A DNA stretch of 64,000 bases from Glycocaulis sp050485565 (GTDB lineage: Bacteria; Pseudomonadota; Alphaproteobacteria; Caulobacterales; Maricaulaceae), in the NCBI RefSeq assembly GCF_050485565.1, contig NZ_JBJHBQ010000010.1:29271-93270 (forward strand), read 5' to 3'. A program made the position numbers and the translations under genes. Below the pieces are notes generated by a model. The model did no database searches and had not been told where the DNA came from. It was given only the letters and a program-made list of their open reading frames with translations. This document shows positions 1-8,937 of this stretch, in pieces. How positions within the stretch are numbered: position 1 is the first letter of the stretch; every line of letters begins with the position of its first letter.

Positions 1-980
1 AGCTCGGCGAAAAAGCCGAAAAAGACCCCTCCATCCTCGGCGAACCGAAATCGGAAGAAGAGCGCTGGCTGTTTGACGCCATCCGCCGCCGCATCAAGGC
101 GAGCCCCGGCTGGTTTGCCAAGGCGAAAGCCAGCATCAAGGGCGTGTCCGAAGAGACCACCACCGGCGTGATGCGCCTCTACCAGATGGCCAAGCGCGGC
201 GAGCTGGCCTTCCCGGCCATCAACGTCAATGACTCTGTCACCAAGTCGAAATTCGACAACCGTTATGGCTGCCGTGAAAGCCTGGTCGACGCCATCCGGC
301 GCGGCACCGATGTGATGATGGCCGGCAAGACGGCCGTTGTGTGCGGCTATGGCGATGTCGGCAAGGGCTCGGCAGAATCCCTGTCACAGGCCGGTTGCCG
401 GGTTTCCGTGACCGAGATCGACCCGATCTGCGCCCTGCAGGCCGCGATGGACGGCTATGGCGTTGTCCGCCTTGAGGACGTGATTGGCGAGGTGGACATC
501 GTCGTCACCGCCACCGGCAACAAGGACGTCATCACCGTCGATCATATGCGCGCCATGAAAAACATGGCCATCGTCTGCAATATCGGCCATTTCGATAACG
601 AGATTCAGGTCGAGGCGCTGCGCAATTTCCAGTGGACCAATGTGAAGCCGCAGGTCGATCTGATCGAGTTCCCCGAAGGCCACAAGATCATCCTGCTGTC
701 CGAAGGACGGCTGGTGAATCTGGGCAATGCCAACGGCCATCCGAGCTTCGTAATGAGCGCCAGCTTCACCAATCAGGTGCTGGCCCAGATCGAGCTGTGG
801 ACCCGGGGCGATCAGTACAAGAACGATGTCTACATCCTGCCCAAGCATCTCGATGAAAAGGTGGCGGCGCTGCATCTGGACAAGCTGGGCGCGAAACTGA
901 CCACGCTTTCGACCGAACAGGCCGATTATATCGGCGTGGAGCAGAAAGGCCCGTTCAAGGCCGAGCACTACCGCTACTAG
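1..980 (+). CDS. ahcY: Adenosylhomocysteinase, 3' part
   Basis: Partial gene; the reading frame is open from base 3, so the start lies outside the window. The enzyme hydrolyses S-adenosylhomocysteine to adenosine and homocysteine in the cytosol and clears the product inhibitor of methyltransferases. The NAD-binding glycine motif GYGDVGKG is encoded near 348-371, and the protein ends in the family's C-terminal KAEHYRY. The charged stretch near bases 20-75 matches the insertion seen in long-form bacterial AhcY. A strong intrinsic terminator follows directly. Identity is secure; only the N-terminal third is missing. Confidence 0.97.
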   Translation, partial: LGEKAEKDPSILGEPKSEEERWLFDAIRRRIKASPGWFAKAKASIKGVSEETTTGVMRLYQMAKRGELAFPAINVNDSVTKSKFDNRYGCRESLVDAIRRGTDVMMAGKTAVVCGYGDVGKGSAESLSQAGCRVSVTEIDPICALQAAMDGYGVVRLEDVIGEVDIVVTATGNKDVITVDHMRAMKNMAIVCNIGHFDNEIQVEALRNFQWTNVKPQVDLIEFPEGHKIILLSEGRLVNLGNANGHPSFVMSASFTNQVLAQIELWTRGDQYKNDVYILPKHLDEKVAALHLDKLGAKLTTLSTEQADYIGVEQKGPFKAEHYRY

Positions 981-1007
981 GCGTTCCGCCTTCTGCGTAA
1001 GAGAATG

Positions 1008-1039
1008 GCCCCGGCAGAGCGATCCGCCGGGGCTTTTTT
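1008..1039 (+). terminator. Intrinsic terminator of ahcY
   Basis: Perfect 8-bp inverted repeat GCCCCGGC / GCCGGGGC (1008-1015 and 1026-1033) followed by six T. It ends one base before the stop codon of the convergent acyltransferase gene. Confidence 0.92.
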
Positions 1040-1909
1040 CTACCGGCCCCAGGCCAGTGCCTCGGCCAGTTTGAGGATTGAGGCGCTGGCTTCAGCTTCA
1101 CTGCCTGGTATCTCGCGGGCGGGAACAGGGTCTGAAAAGCGCATGCGATAGGTCTTGCCGCGCTGGCGCATCAGCCCGTGAAAGAGCGTGATATCGCGCA
1201 GCTCCTCATGGATCTGATCGAGCGCATAGAAGGCGATAGGCATGGACTGGCGCACACCCAGCGTCACCACCGGCGTATTGAAGCGCCGCGCCAGCGAGAT
1301 CGCCGTCGGTGCCCACGGCTCCTCCACCAGCCCCCAGCGTCTCCAGCGCCAGCGCGCCATGCGCCCGGAGGGAAAAATGGCGAGGCAGCGGCCATGATTG
1401 AGCGCCTCCATGGAGCCACGCAGCGTATCGCGGGCATTGGCCCGGCTGCGCGCATTCTTGCGCCATTCCACCGGGATCAGCATGTCTTCAAGGCCCGGAC
1501 AGACGCGCAGCGCATCCCGGTTGGCCAGAAAGCAAAGATCAGGGCGCTTCTCCCGGATCGCCTGCCACAGCGCGATACCGTCCGCGATGCCGCCGGGATG
1601 ATTGCCGATAATCACCACCGGGCCGGTATCGGGAATGGCATCAAGCCCGTGCGTGTTCACCGTCAGGTCCAGATAGTCTGCCGCCCAGTCGAACGCCTGA
1701 CGCGCCCGCATCGGCCTTACCGTTTCCACCATCGCAATGGCATCGCGATAGCCCATCAGCGCGCCCGCCGTGGGCCTGACCACATTCCACAGCCAGGGAT
1801 GTTTTCTCAGACGCGGCGCACGCTCATCGATCAGCTGATCGACTAATTCCTTAGCCGACTGGGGCGGCGCGGGGGGAATGGGATAGAGGTCGGCGGGGTA
1901 CTGGCTCAT
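1040..1909 (-). CDS. PlsC-like lysophospholipid acyltransferase
   Basis: 289 residues. It carries the acyltransferase block I motif as NHPGGIADG (NHx4D type) near residue 103, and a later FPSGR that takes the place of the family's EGTR block. Proteins of this family move an acyl chain from acyl-ACP or acyl-CoA to glycerol- or ornithine-type lysolipids at the inner membrane. The hydrophobic block around the NHx4D motif fits a membrane-associated enzyme. The exact acceptor cannot be read from the sequence; lysophosphatidate and ornithine-lipid (OlsA-like) precursors are both possible. It stands alone, convergent with ahcY. Confidence 0.75.
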   Translation of the reverse strand: MSQYPADLYPIPPAPPQSAKELVDQLIDERAPRLRKHPWLWNVVRPTAGALMGYRDAIAMVETVRPMRARQAFDWAADYLDLTVNTHGLDAIPDTGPVVIIGNHPGGIADGIALWQAIREKRPDLCFLANRDALRVCPGLEDMLIPVEWRKNARSRANARDTLRGSMEALNHGRCLAIFPSGRMARWRWRRWGLVEEPWAPTAISLARRFNTPVVTLGVRQSMPIAFYALDQIHEELRDITLFHGLMRQRGKTYRMRFSDPVPAREIPGSEAEASASILKLAEALAWGR

Positions 1910-1936
1910 TACGACTAGAGTTCGCGTGAGTGCGCC

Positions 1937-2302
1937 CTAGTTGCAAGCCCTCAGCGCGGATACCGCCAGCTTGGCCGTCACATCCCGGCACAGCGCTGGA
2001 TCCCCGCCGCAGCAATCGGCGATAAGAAAGCTCACGAGCTCTGCTGTCGCTACCAGATTGGCGGCATAAATGCGCTTACGGCCAGCTTTCTCCACCTGCG
2101 CGAGACCCGCCCCGGTCAGCACCGCCAGCTGGGCGGAAAGATTGCTGGGGCTGATAGCCACCTGCTCCGCCAGTATGCCTGCGGCAAGCCCTTTGGGGCC
2201 TGCAGCGACAAGGGCGCGGAATATGCGCAGCCTGCCCTCATGGGCGAGGGCGGAGAGCTGGGCGCAGGCTTGCGCTTCGGCAAGTTCGGGACGATCTGAC
2301 AT
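1937..2302 (-). CDS. arsR: ArsR-family arsenite-responsive repressor
   Basis: 121 residues with a winged helix (SPSNLSAQLAVLTGAGLA region, residues ~51-68) typical of ArsR/SmtB. There is no CVC motif in the recognition helix. Instead Cys97, Cys98 and Cys105 cluster in a C-terminal DCCGGDPALC segment, with another Cys at 120. This resembles the C-terminal As(III) site known from Acidithiobacillus ferrooxidans ArsR. It is divergent from arsC-acr3-arsH and starts inside the operator palindrome region, so it probably represses both directions and is released by As(III). Confidence 0.92.
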   Translation of the reverse strand: MSDRPELAEAQACAQLSALAHEGRLRIFRALVAAGPKGLAAGILAEQVAISPSNLSAQLAVLTGAGLAQVEKAGRKRIYAANLVATAELVSFLIADCCGGDPALCRDVTAKLAVSALRACN

Positions 2303-2305
2303 TTC

Positions 2306-2333
2306 ATTTCAATACTTCTTGAAATATTGAAAT
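2306..2333. promoter_or_regulatory. ArsR operator palindrome
   Basis: Perfect 9-bp inverted repeat ATTTCAATA (2306-2314) and TATTGAAAT (2325-2333) around a 10-bp centre that itself holds TTCTTGAA. It lies just upstream of the arsR start and 45 bp before arsC. It is AT-rich in a GC-rich setting, as ArsR operators usually are. Binding is inferred. Confidence 0.8.
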
Positions 2334-2377
2334 GTCAAGGCTAAAGAGGCCGCAACAACCCCACCGGAGCGCGCGCC

Positions 2378-2881
2378 ATGATCCGCATTCTTGTCCTGTG
2401 TACCGGAAACTCCGCCCGCTCCATCCTGGGTGAGGCCCTGTTTAACGCGCTGGGTGAGGGGAAAATCACCGCCGTCTCTGCCGGGTCGCAGCCCAAGGGC
2501 GAACCACACCCGGTGGCGCTCGAAACGCTTGCCCGCCACCGCCTCCCAACTGAGGGATTGAGCTCGAAAAGCTGGGATGTGTTCGCCGGAAACCAAGCGC
2601 CTGAAATCCACGGCGTTATCACGGTGTGCGATTCTGCCGCCAGCGAGACCTGCCCCATCTGGCCCGGCGCGCCGGTACAGGTCCATTGGGGCTTGCCAGA
2701 CCCCGCCTATGTGACGCCGGACGCCGCCTGCCGCGAAGCGTTCGAGCAGACCTATCAGGCGCTCAAAGCCCGTGTCGAAGCGGTGCTGGCGTTTGACGGT
2801 GATCTGTCTGACCCGGCCGCGCTCAAAGCCGCCCTGAAGGCCGCGCATGAAGGCGCGTCCCTGCCTGATTTCCAACCCTGA
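2378..2881 (+). CDS. arsC: Arsenate reductase, low-molecular-weight phosphatase type
   Basis: 167 residues. The P-loop CTGNSARS gives the Cx5R signature with Cys8 and Arg14. Cys84 and Cys92 follow in a VCDSAASETC segment, matching the Cys triad (10/82/89) of thioredoxin-coupled ArsC. It should reduce arsenate to arsenite in the cytosol with thioredoxin. First gene of arsC-acr3-arsH; the next start is 11 bp downstream. The long C-terminal tail after residue ~135 is not needed for the core fold. Confidence 0.92.
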   Translation: MIRILVLCTGNSARSILGEALFNALGEGKITAVSAGSQPKGEPHPVALETLARHRLPTEGLSSKSWDVFAGNQAPEIHGVITVCDSAASETCPIWPGAPVQVHWGLPDPAYVTPDAACREAFEQTYQALKARVEAVLAFDGDLSDPAALKAALKAAHEGASLPDFQP

Positions 2882-2892
2882 GTGACACCGCC

Positions 2893-3948
2893 ATGACTGC
2901 ACCCAAAGACGCTGCGCCTGCCGGGATCGGCCCGTTTGAGAAATGGCTCTCGGTCTGGGTGGGTCTGGCGATTCTCGTCGGTATCGCGCTCGGAACACTG
3001 GTACCGGGCGTTTTCGGCTTTCTGGCCGGGCTGGAATACGCCTCGGTCAATCTGGCCGTCGCCATCCTCATCTGGGCGATGGTCTTCCCGATGATGGTGA
3101 ATGTGGATTTTGGCGCGCTGATGCGTGTGGGCGAGAAGCCCAAGGGCCTCATCATCACGCTGGTGGTAAACTGGCTTATCAAGCCGTTCACCATGGCGCT
3201 GCTGGCGGTCGTGTTCTTTGAAGGGGTATTCGCCCGCTTCATCGAGCCGGAAAACGCCGAGCAGTATATTGCGGGCCTGATCATTCTGGGCGCCGCGCCC
3301 TGCACCGCCATGGTGTTTGTCTGGTCGCAGCTCACCAAAGGCGATCCGGCCTATACCCTCGTTCAGGTGTCGGTGAACGACGCCATCATGGTCGTCGCCT
3401 TTGCACCCATCGTGGCGCTGCTCTTGGGTGTCACCTCCATCTCCGTGCCGTGGGAGACGCTTGTCCTCTCCGTCGTGCTCTACGTGGTGATCCCGCTCAT
3501 CGCAGGCATAGCGGTCCGCCGCTGGCTGATCCGCTCTGGCGGCATGGCGCGGCTGGACGGCTTCAATGCCCGGATCAAGCCGGTTTCGATAAGCGCGCTG
3601 ATCGCCACCGTGGTGCTGCTCTTCGGCTTTCAGGGCGGGACGATCCTGTCCCAACCGCTGGTGATAGCCATGATCGCGGTGCCCATCATCATCCAGTCCT
3701 ACGCCATTTTCGCGCTGGCCTATGGCGCAGCCTGGATGTGGAAAGTCCCCCATAACGTGGCCGCGCCCTGCGCCCTGATCGGTACGTCCAATTTCTTCGA
3801 GCTGGCGGTCGCCGTCGCCATCGGGCTGTTCGGCCTCAATTCCGGCGCAGCGCTGGCGACCGTTGTGGGCGTGCTGGTGGAGGTGCCGGTCATGCTCTCG
3901 CTGGTCGCGCTCGCCAACCGCACGCGCGCGAAATTCCCGACGGAGTAA
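2893..3948 (+). CDS. acr3: ACR3-family arsenite efflux permease
   Basis: 351 residues with about ten hydrophobic segments. The conserved Cys137 sits in AAPCTAMVFVWS, the position of the essential TM4 cysteine of Acr3, and a Glu in VEVPVMLSL lies near the C-terminus as in the family. It exports As(III) at the inner membrane using the proton motive force. It lies between arsC and arsH with short gaps, so it is cotranscribed. The lack of an ArsA-type ATPase nearby fits a stand-alone secondary carrier. Confidence 0.95.
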   Translation: MTAPKDAAPAGIGPFEKWLSVWVGLAILVGIALGTLVPGVFGFLAGLEYASVNLAVAILIWAMVFPMMVNVDFGALMRVGEKPKGLIITLVVNWLIKPFTMALLAVVFFEGVFARFIEPENAEQYIAGLIILGAAPCTAMVFVWSQLTKGDPAYTLVQVSVNDAIMVVAFAPIVALLLGVTSISVPWETLVLSVVLYVVIPLIAGIAVRRWLIRSGGMARLDGFNARIKPVSISALIATVVLLFGFQGGTILSQPLVIAMIAVPIIIQSYAIFALAYGAAWMWKVPHNVAAPCALIGTSNFFELAVAVAIGLFGLNSGAALATVVGVLVEVPVMLSLVALANRTRAKFPTE

Positions 3949-3953
3949 CCCTG

Positions 3954-4673
3954 ATGAGCCTTGATCTCTCCACGCCCCATCTGGACGAGGACTGCTATCG
4001 CGATGTGGAGCCGGAGCGGCTGTTTCCGGCCAACCGCGTCAGCCACAGGCCGCGCATCCTTCTGCTCTACGGATCGGTCCGCGACCGCTCCTTCAGCCGT
4101 ATGGCAACGCAGGAGGCGGCCCGCATTCTGGAACGCCTCGGCGCGGAAACGCGCATCTACAACCCGTCCGGCCTGCCGCTCCCTGACGATGCGGATGTGA
4201 GCCATCCCAAGGTCGCCGAACTGCGCGATCTGGTGATGTGGTCAGAGGGCATGGTGTGGTGCTCGCCCGAACGCCATGGCGCGATGACGGGCATTATGAA
4301 GGCGCAGATTGACTGGATACCGCTATCGCTCGGCGGGGTGCGGCCCACACAAGGCAAGACGCTGGCCGTGATGCAGGTGTCGGGCGGCTCGCAGAGCTTT
4401 AACACGGTCAATCAGCTGCGCGTGCTGGGGCGCTGGATGCGCCTCATCACCATCCCCAACCAGTCCTCGGTCCCCAAAGCCTGGCTGGAGTTTGACGAGC
4501 ATGACCGGATGAAGCCCTCCTCCCTCTATGACCGCATCATCGATGTGATGGAGGAGCTGGTGAAATTCACCCTGCTGACCCGCGACTGCGCCGATTATCT
4601 TGTGGACCGCTATAGCGAGCGCAAGGAGAGCGCCGCCGAAGTGTCAAAGCGCGTCGGCCAGCGCTCCATGTAG
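3954..4673 (+). CDS. arsH: ArsH NADPH-dependent FMN reductase
   Basis: 239 residues. The FMN phosphate loop LLLYGSVRDRSFSR lies near residues 36-50 and the family signature SPERHGAMTGIMKAQ near 104-118. ArsH proteins oxidise trivalent methyl- and phenyl-arsenicals and reduce quinones or azo dyes. It starts 5 bp after acr3 as the last gene of the arsenic operon. Its presence suggests protection from organoarsenicals in addition to inorganic arsenic. Confidence 0.95.
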   Translation: MSLDLSTPHLDEDCYRDVEPERLFPANRVSHRPRILLLYGSVRDRSFSRMATQEAARILERLGAETRIYNPSGLPLPDDADVSHPKVAELRDLVMWSEGMVWCSPERHGAMTGIMKAQIDWIPLSLGGVRPTQGKTLAVMQVSGGSQSFNTVNQLRVLGRWMRLITIPNQSSVPKAWLEFDEHDRMKPSSLYDRIIDVMEELVKFTLLTRDCADYLVDRYSERKESAAEVSKRVGQRSM

Positions 4674-4752
4674 TGCGGCCCGGGGGGCGACGTGAACACA
4701 AAGGCGCGCTAGGCTGGCACCCTACGCTGATCCAGCAAAGGACCTGGCCGCA

Positions 4753-5121
4753 ATGAGTATGCTGATTGCCCTCCTGCTTGCCGCGCAAACGCCTGAAGGT
4801 GCGGCCATCGCCGGAAACTACACAGCCACGGCGGAGGATGGCACGCAGTGCGCACTGGTGCTGATGCCGCCTGCCCGCCGCCCGCAAGGCGCGATGGCCC
4901 TGATGGCGGGCGCGGCGGGCCTTGCTGCCGTCTCGCCCGAGTGCGAGCTGGAAATCGCCGAAACCATGTTCTGGCAGTTCGAGGAGGACGAGGGCGGACA
5001 TCTCATCTTTGTGGACGCCGCCGGCGACACGCTTTTCGCCGGCGAGCGGGCGAACGCGAACAGCTCCTGGCAGGGCGCCATGAGCGATGGCGTGCGCATC
5101 CGCCTTGAGCGCAACCGCTAG
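4753..5121 (+). CDS. Small exported AprI/Inh-like protein
   Basis: 122 residues. A short hydrophobic start (MSMLIALLLAAQ) suggests a signal peptide. The rest follows the AprI/Inh beta-barrel pattern: IAGNY at the first strand, Cys33 in GTQCALVL, Cys64 in SPECELEI, Trp74, a D/G-rich HLIFVDAAGDTLF strand and a late WQG. Family members inhibit secreted proteases in the periplasm; Erwinia Inh and Pseudomonas AprI act on serralysins. The gene is convergent with a large autotransporter serine protease, and a related gene lies on that protease's other side. Fold assignment is by eye; target unknown. Confidence 0.6.
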   Translation: MSMLIALLLAAQTPEGAAIAGNYTATAEDGTQCALVLMPPARRPQGAMALMAGAAGLAAVSPECELEIAETMFWQFEEDEGGHLIFVDAAGDTLFAGERANANSSWQGAMSDGVRIRLERNR

Positions 5122-5142
5122 AATCTGCGCCCATCCGCAAGA

Positions 5143-5175
5143 AAAAGGCCGCCTCGTTAAACGAGGCGGCCTTTT
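5143..5175. terminator. Bidirectional terminator
   Basis: Two 16-bp arms, 5143-5158 and 5160-5175, are exact reverse complements starting with AAAA and ending with TTTT, so T-tracts form on both strands. It lies between the convergent Inh-like gene and the autotransporter gene. Confidence 0.93.
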
Positions 5176-5196
5176 CAGTTCACGGGTGTTTCTGCC

Positions 5197-8100
5197 CTAG
5201 AACCGGGTGCGCAGACCAAAGATGAGTGCGTCCACGTCACGGATCCGGTTGCTACCTGCACGGGTCTCATAGGCCAGTGACAGATCGATCCCGTTGTCCA
5301 GACGCGCAATTGCGCCGACCGAGATTTCAAACCAGTCGCTTTCGGCATCCACACCGGTACCCAGGATAAGGCCCTGCGTGCCGGGCGTTCCGGCAAAATC
5401 ACCCGCAATGGTTTCGCTCTCATCGCTGAGCCGGTTGGCGTAGCCAATATAGGCACGCGGTTCGAGCGTGAAACGGGCATTGTTCACGATAAGCCCGGCA
5501 TCCAGCCCTACGCGAGCCGTTGTGAAGCTGTCCGAATAGCTCGACAGATCAAAAGCGGCAGGCGAACCGGTCACGCTGCCCGAATCAACCTCGACACGGT
5601 GCCAGGTAATGCTCGCCATCGGCGTCGCACGCAGAGCGCCATTGGTCACGGTGTAGCCAATCTGACCCGTCAGATCATAGCTGCTGGCGCTCAGAGTGCC
5701 GGTAACCGGCAAAACGAGTCCGCCAATAGCCACATCGCGCCGGGCACGCGAGCTGTGATCGCCATAGCTCGCTGCGAGCAGACCTTGCAGTCTCTCGCCC
5801 CGATAGGCGGCATAGCCGGTGAGCTGGACACTCTCCACCCGGCTATTGGCGGCACCACCGCCGGCCAGGGCCTGATCGCTTTCCGACGTGGCAAAACCGA
5901 TGGCCGCGCCGAAGCGCCAGCCATGGCTCCGGCCATAATCGATACCGGCCATTGCGAACCCGCCTTCGATATCGGCATTGGCCGAGCTGGCCGTGGTCGG
6001 AGCCGAGGCGTCTACAAGGCCCGCCGTGAAGAACACCTCAAACCCGTTGCCAAGATCATGCACATCCGGCTGGCCGCCTGCATCGGCAGCGCGGGCGGCC
6101 TCGGCCAGCGACATGCCGCCCATGCCTGCGCCCGTTTCAGACCCCATCAGGCTGAACATGGCCTGGTTGCCGCCAGGCGTGCCACCGCCCGCTCCCGCGC
6201 CCTGAAGCATACGGCCGCGCAGGGCACCGGCCAGCAGATCGCCATGGCTTGTCAGCGTCCGGCGCAGCTGGAAGCCCTCATGTGGCACCAGATTCTCGAA
6301 CGCATCCTCCAGCGGCCCGTTCGGCAACAGGTCCATCACCTGGAAGAGGGATGCCACCGGACCAGCCTGGGGATTATCGCGCAGCTGGTCGAAGCGCGCA
6401 CCGAGGGTTGCCTGTGACGGATTGGTGAAGTTGGCGAAATCGCTGAAATCTTCAGCCAGAATCTGCAACTCGACCATGCCGTCCGAATAGACGGGTGAAA
6501 GGAACAGCACGCCGGGCAGATCGATCATTCCGTCGAACTCACCAGCGCGATCACCCGAATATTCCAGCACAGTGCGCCGGTCGCCGCGGGTCGGAATGTA
6601 GCCGCCAACAGGATTGATGCCGGCAACACCGCCCAGTGCGACACTGCCATCAACCAGCAGCATATCGCTGCCCTCTGCCGACCAGTCGAAAATCAGTGCA
6701 CCGGCGGCTGTCTGCACATAGTCGCCCAGAATGACAAGCTCGCCGACCTCGCCCAGCGCGCCCGGGCTGACCATACCGGCCACGTTCCAGAAGGTGAGCG
6801 TGCTGATAATACCATCACCGTGCATCAGGCCGCCGGTCATCATGACCTCACGGGCAAGCAGAAGACCATCAATCCGGGATTGCCCGGCGCTCTGGTCGAA
6901 AGCGATGAGGGTGGAGAAGACATTCTCCTCGGGCAGAACGAAGCCTGCATTGGCGCCGGTGAGGCGAAGCCGGTCGATCTCGACATTCATATCGACCGTC
7001 GTCGTGCCGCTGGCGCTCAGCGTCACATCGTAGAAGCGTGCAACATCACCGGTGATCGCCCCGGCAAACGTACCGAAAAGACCATAGGAATTGTTCGGAA
7101 CGAAATCGGAGCTGCCAATGGCAAAGCCGGAGACCGGCGGGTCGGTTTCCGCCGCCTGAGCCTGCCCGTCTGATTCAGCAACGCTGATCACCGTCGATGG
7201 CGTCTGGCCGCCGTGAAGCTCCTCATCGTCAATCCGGCCAATATTGTCGGCCGGGAGGAAGCCGCCCACGCGCGGCTCCTGGGCGCTGCTATCAATGACC
7301 TGCACGCCGGCGGTCATTTGCGCCGGACCGTAGCTCATCCCGCCAGCGCCGAGTTCGACGACACTGTCTACACTGCGCGTGCTGCTGCCCGAAGACGCGG
7401 CACTGGATGCGGCGCTTTCAGCCGCGCTTGACGCGCCATAGTCCGGCGAATTGTCGAACAGGTCACCATCGCGGTAGCCCTCGGCCGTGGTGTCGAAAAT
7501 GGTCCCGAATAGCGGGCCTTCCAGGGCCAGCCCGTCTTCCGGTGTCTCCGGGGCATCAGCCCACATGCCGTTGACGAGATTGCCTTGCGCATCGACGACG
7601 AAATAGGACGGGTCCATCGCCCGCGTCCAGCGGCTGGCATCCGACCAGTCACCGTCTCCTGCTGCCGCGGTCGCGTAGACATACGGGTTCTGCTCGGCAA
7701 TCCAGTTCTGATAGAGGAAGAGCGGATTGTAGTAAGACACGTCGGCGTAAAGGGTGTTGGCAGGCGAAAACAGGCCCGCAACCCAGCCGCCCGACAGAAC
7801 GCTGGTGACAAGCTGCTGGCCGTCCATTTCGACGAAAAGCCCGCTTCCCGAATCCCCGCCCAGCGTACCGGCTTCCTGCTCGGTCGCATCGCCCGGGAAC
7901 CAGTCGATCTGATTATTCACCGAGATCAGCTGATTGAAGTCCCAGGTCAGACCGTCCGACCAGGGCGGCGTATCGCAGAGAAGATCGTCCGGTCCGAAAA
8001 TGCCCGGATTGCCTGACGGACCGGCACGGTAGCAATCACTTGCATCACGATCGGGCCTGTCAAAATCGATATGGTAGAGCAGCTGGTCGCCGGACGGGCC

Positions 8101-8808
8101 AAAAAAGCCCGCCAATCCCGGTACAGCCAATGACGCGCCGATGAAGTCCATCTGGCTGAACAGGCCGTTGAGCATGTTCGTGCCGGCGCGGCGCTTGCCG
8201 TCAATACCCACATTGACGCCCGAGCCTATACCCGTGCCGCCATAACCGACCATGGAGACGGGCATGTCCTCGGTGATCGGTGAGAACAGCATGCCGTAGG
8301 TCGGCAACCCGATCGCCGGTGTGTCCAGCGTGGCCAGCGCCACGTCCCCGCCCGGGAAATCGAACTCGCCGTCCAGGCCGAAGGGCGCCTGGACCTGAAG
8401 CACGTTGTAGAAGGCCAGATCTGGATTGGACAACCAGTCGCCCGTTGCCAGACCGCGATCGGTCCAGTCAAAATAGCCGGGCAGTGAATCAACCTGAAAG
8501 CCGAAACCGATGGGGATGCCGCCCTGCTCCCCGCCATACAGCATCTCATTGTATCCATCGACGCAGTGCGCAGCCCAGACGACCGTCCGCGGGTTGATGA
8601 GCTGACCGGTGCACACGAAAGTGCCCAGCGGCGTACGGTTCCACATCATGCCGACGCCGGCCCACACATTGTCTGTATCGACCGCCCCATCGACGCCGAT
8701 ATCATCGCGGATGGGCAGGGCGTTGGCCGTACTGCCAATCGCCACCGCGAGCACGAGGGCGGAGGCCGCCGTTCCGAGTGATGCCTTCAGATTCATTTTC
8801 CGGTGCAT
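5197..8808 (-). CDS. Autotransporter serine protease (trypsin-like passenger)
   Basis: 1203 residues. A signal peptide covers residues 1-30 (cleavage after TANA). The S1 protease domain shows the triad His81 (WAAHC), Asp155 (GGDVALATL) and Ser320 (GGDSGSG). A long passenger follows, with a Ser/Ala-rich linker near 460-485 and a beta-helix-like segment around residues 650-760 (MVSPGALGEVGELVILGDY). The last ~260 residues form an autotransporter beta-barrel ending in ...FGLRTRF with a terminal Phe. The protease should be displayed or released at the cell surface. Start ATG is preceded by AAGGGG. Substrate unknown. Two Inh-like exported proteins flank it. Confidence 0.93.
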   Translation of the reverse strand: MHRKMNLKASLGTAASALVLAVAIGSTANALPIRDDIGVDGAVDTDNVWAGVGMMWNRTPLGTFVCTGQLINPRTVVWAAHCVDGYNEMLYGGEQGGIPIGFGFQVDSLPGYFDWTDRGLATGDWLSNPDLAFYNVLQVQAPFGLDGEFDFPGGDVALATLDTPAIGLPTYGMLFSPITEDMPVSMVGYGGTGIGSGVNVGIDGKRRAGTNMLNGLFSQMDFIGASLAVPGLAGFFGPSGDQLLYHIDFDRPDRDASDCYRAGPSGNPGIFGPDDLLCDTPPWSDGLTWDFNQLISVNNQIDWFPGDATEQEAGTLGGDSGSGLFVEMDGQQLVTSVLSGGWVAGLFSPANTLYADVSYYNPLFLYQNWIAEQNPYVYATAAAGDGDWSDASRWTRAMDPSYFVVDAQGNLVNGMWADAPETPEDGLALEGPLFGTIFDTTAEGYRDGDLFDNSPDYGASSAAESAASSAASSGSSTRSVDSVVELGAGGMSYGPAQMTAGVQVIDSSAQEPRVGGFLPADNIGRIDDEELHGGQTPSTVISVAESDGQAQAAETDPPVSGFAIGSSDFVPNNSYGLFGTFAGAITGDVARFYDVTLSASGTTTVDMNVEIDRLRLTGANAGFVLPEENVFSTLIAFDQSAGQSRIDGLLLAREVMMTGGLMHGDGIISTLTFWNVAGMVSPGALGEVGELVILGDYVQTAAGALIFDWSAEGSDMLLVDGSVALGGVAGINPVGGYIPTRGDRRTVLEYSGDRAGEFDGMIDLPGVLFLSPVYSDGMVELQILAEDFSDFANFTNPSQATLGARFDQLRDNPQAGPVASLFQVMDLLPNGPLEDAFENLVPHEGFQLRRTLTSHGDLLAGALRGRMLQGAGAGGGTPGGNQAMFSLMGSETGAGMGGMSLAEAARAADAGGQPDVHDLGNGFEVFFTAGLVDASAPTTASSANADIEGGFAMAGIDYGRSHGWRFGAAIGFATSESDQALAGGGAANSRVESVQLTGYAAYRGERLQGLLAASYGDHSSRARRDVAIGGLVLPVTGTLSASSYDLTGQIGYTVTNGALRATPMASITWHRVEVDSGSVTGSPAAFDLSSYSDSFTTARVGLDAGLIVNNARFTLEPRAYIGYANRLSDESETIAGDFAGTPGTQGLILGTGVDAESDWFEISVGAIARLDNGIDLSLAYETRAGSNRIRDVDALIFGLRTRF

Positions 8809-8902
8809 GATGTTTCCCCTTCAAACCGTTATAATCTTCGGGACGGTAATTCATCTGCCGTCCGCACGAGACTTCAATTTTTCGGTGACGAAGCTTAGAC
8901 TG

Positions 8903-8917
8903 CTAACGAAAAGTTAA
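8903..8917 (+). promoter_or_regulatory. Possible CtrA-like half-site pair
   Basis: CTAA-N7-TTAA lies in the 129-bp divergent gap between the autotransporter and the Inh-like lipoprotein gene. It differs by one base from the CtrA consensus TTAA-N7-TTAA known in Caulobacterales. Single occurrence, functional status unknown. Confidence 0.25.
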
Positions 8918-8937
8918 TCAATTATCGCAGGACCGTG

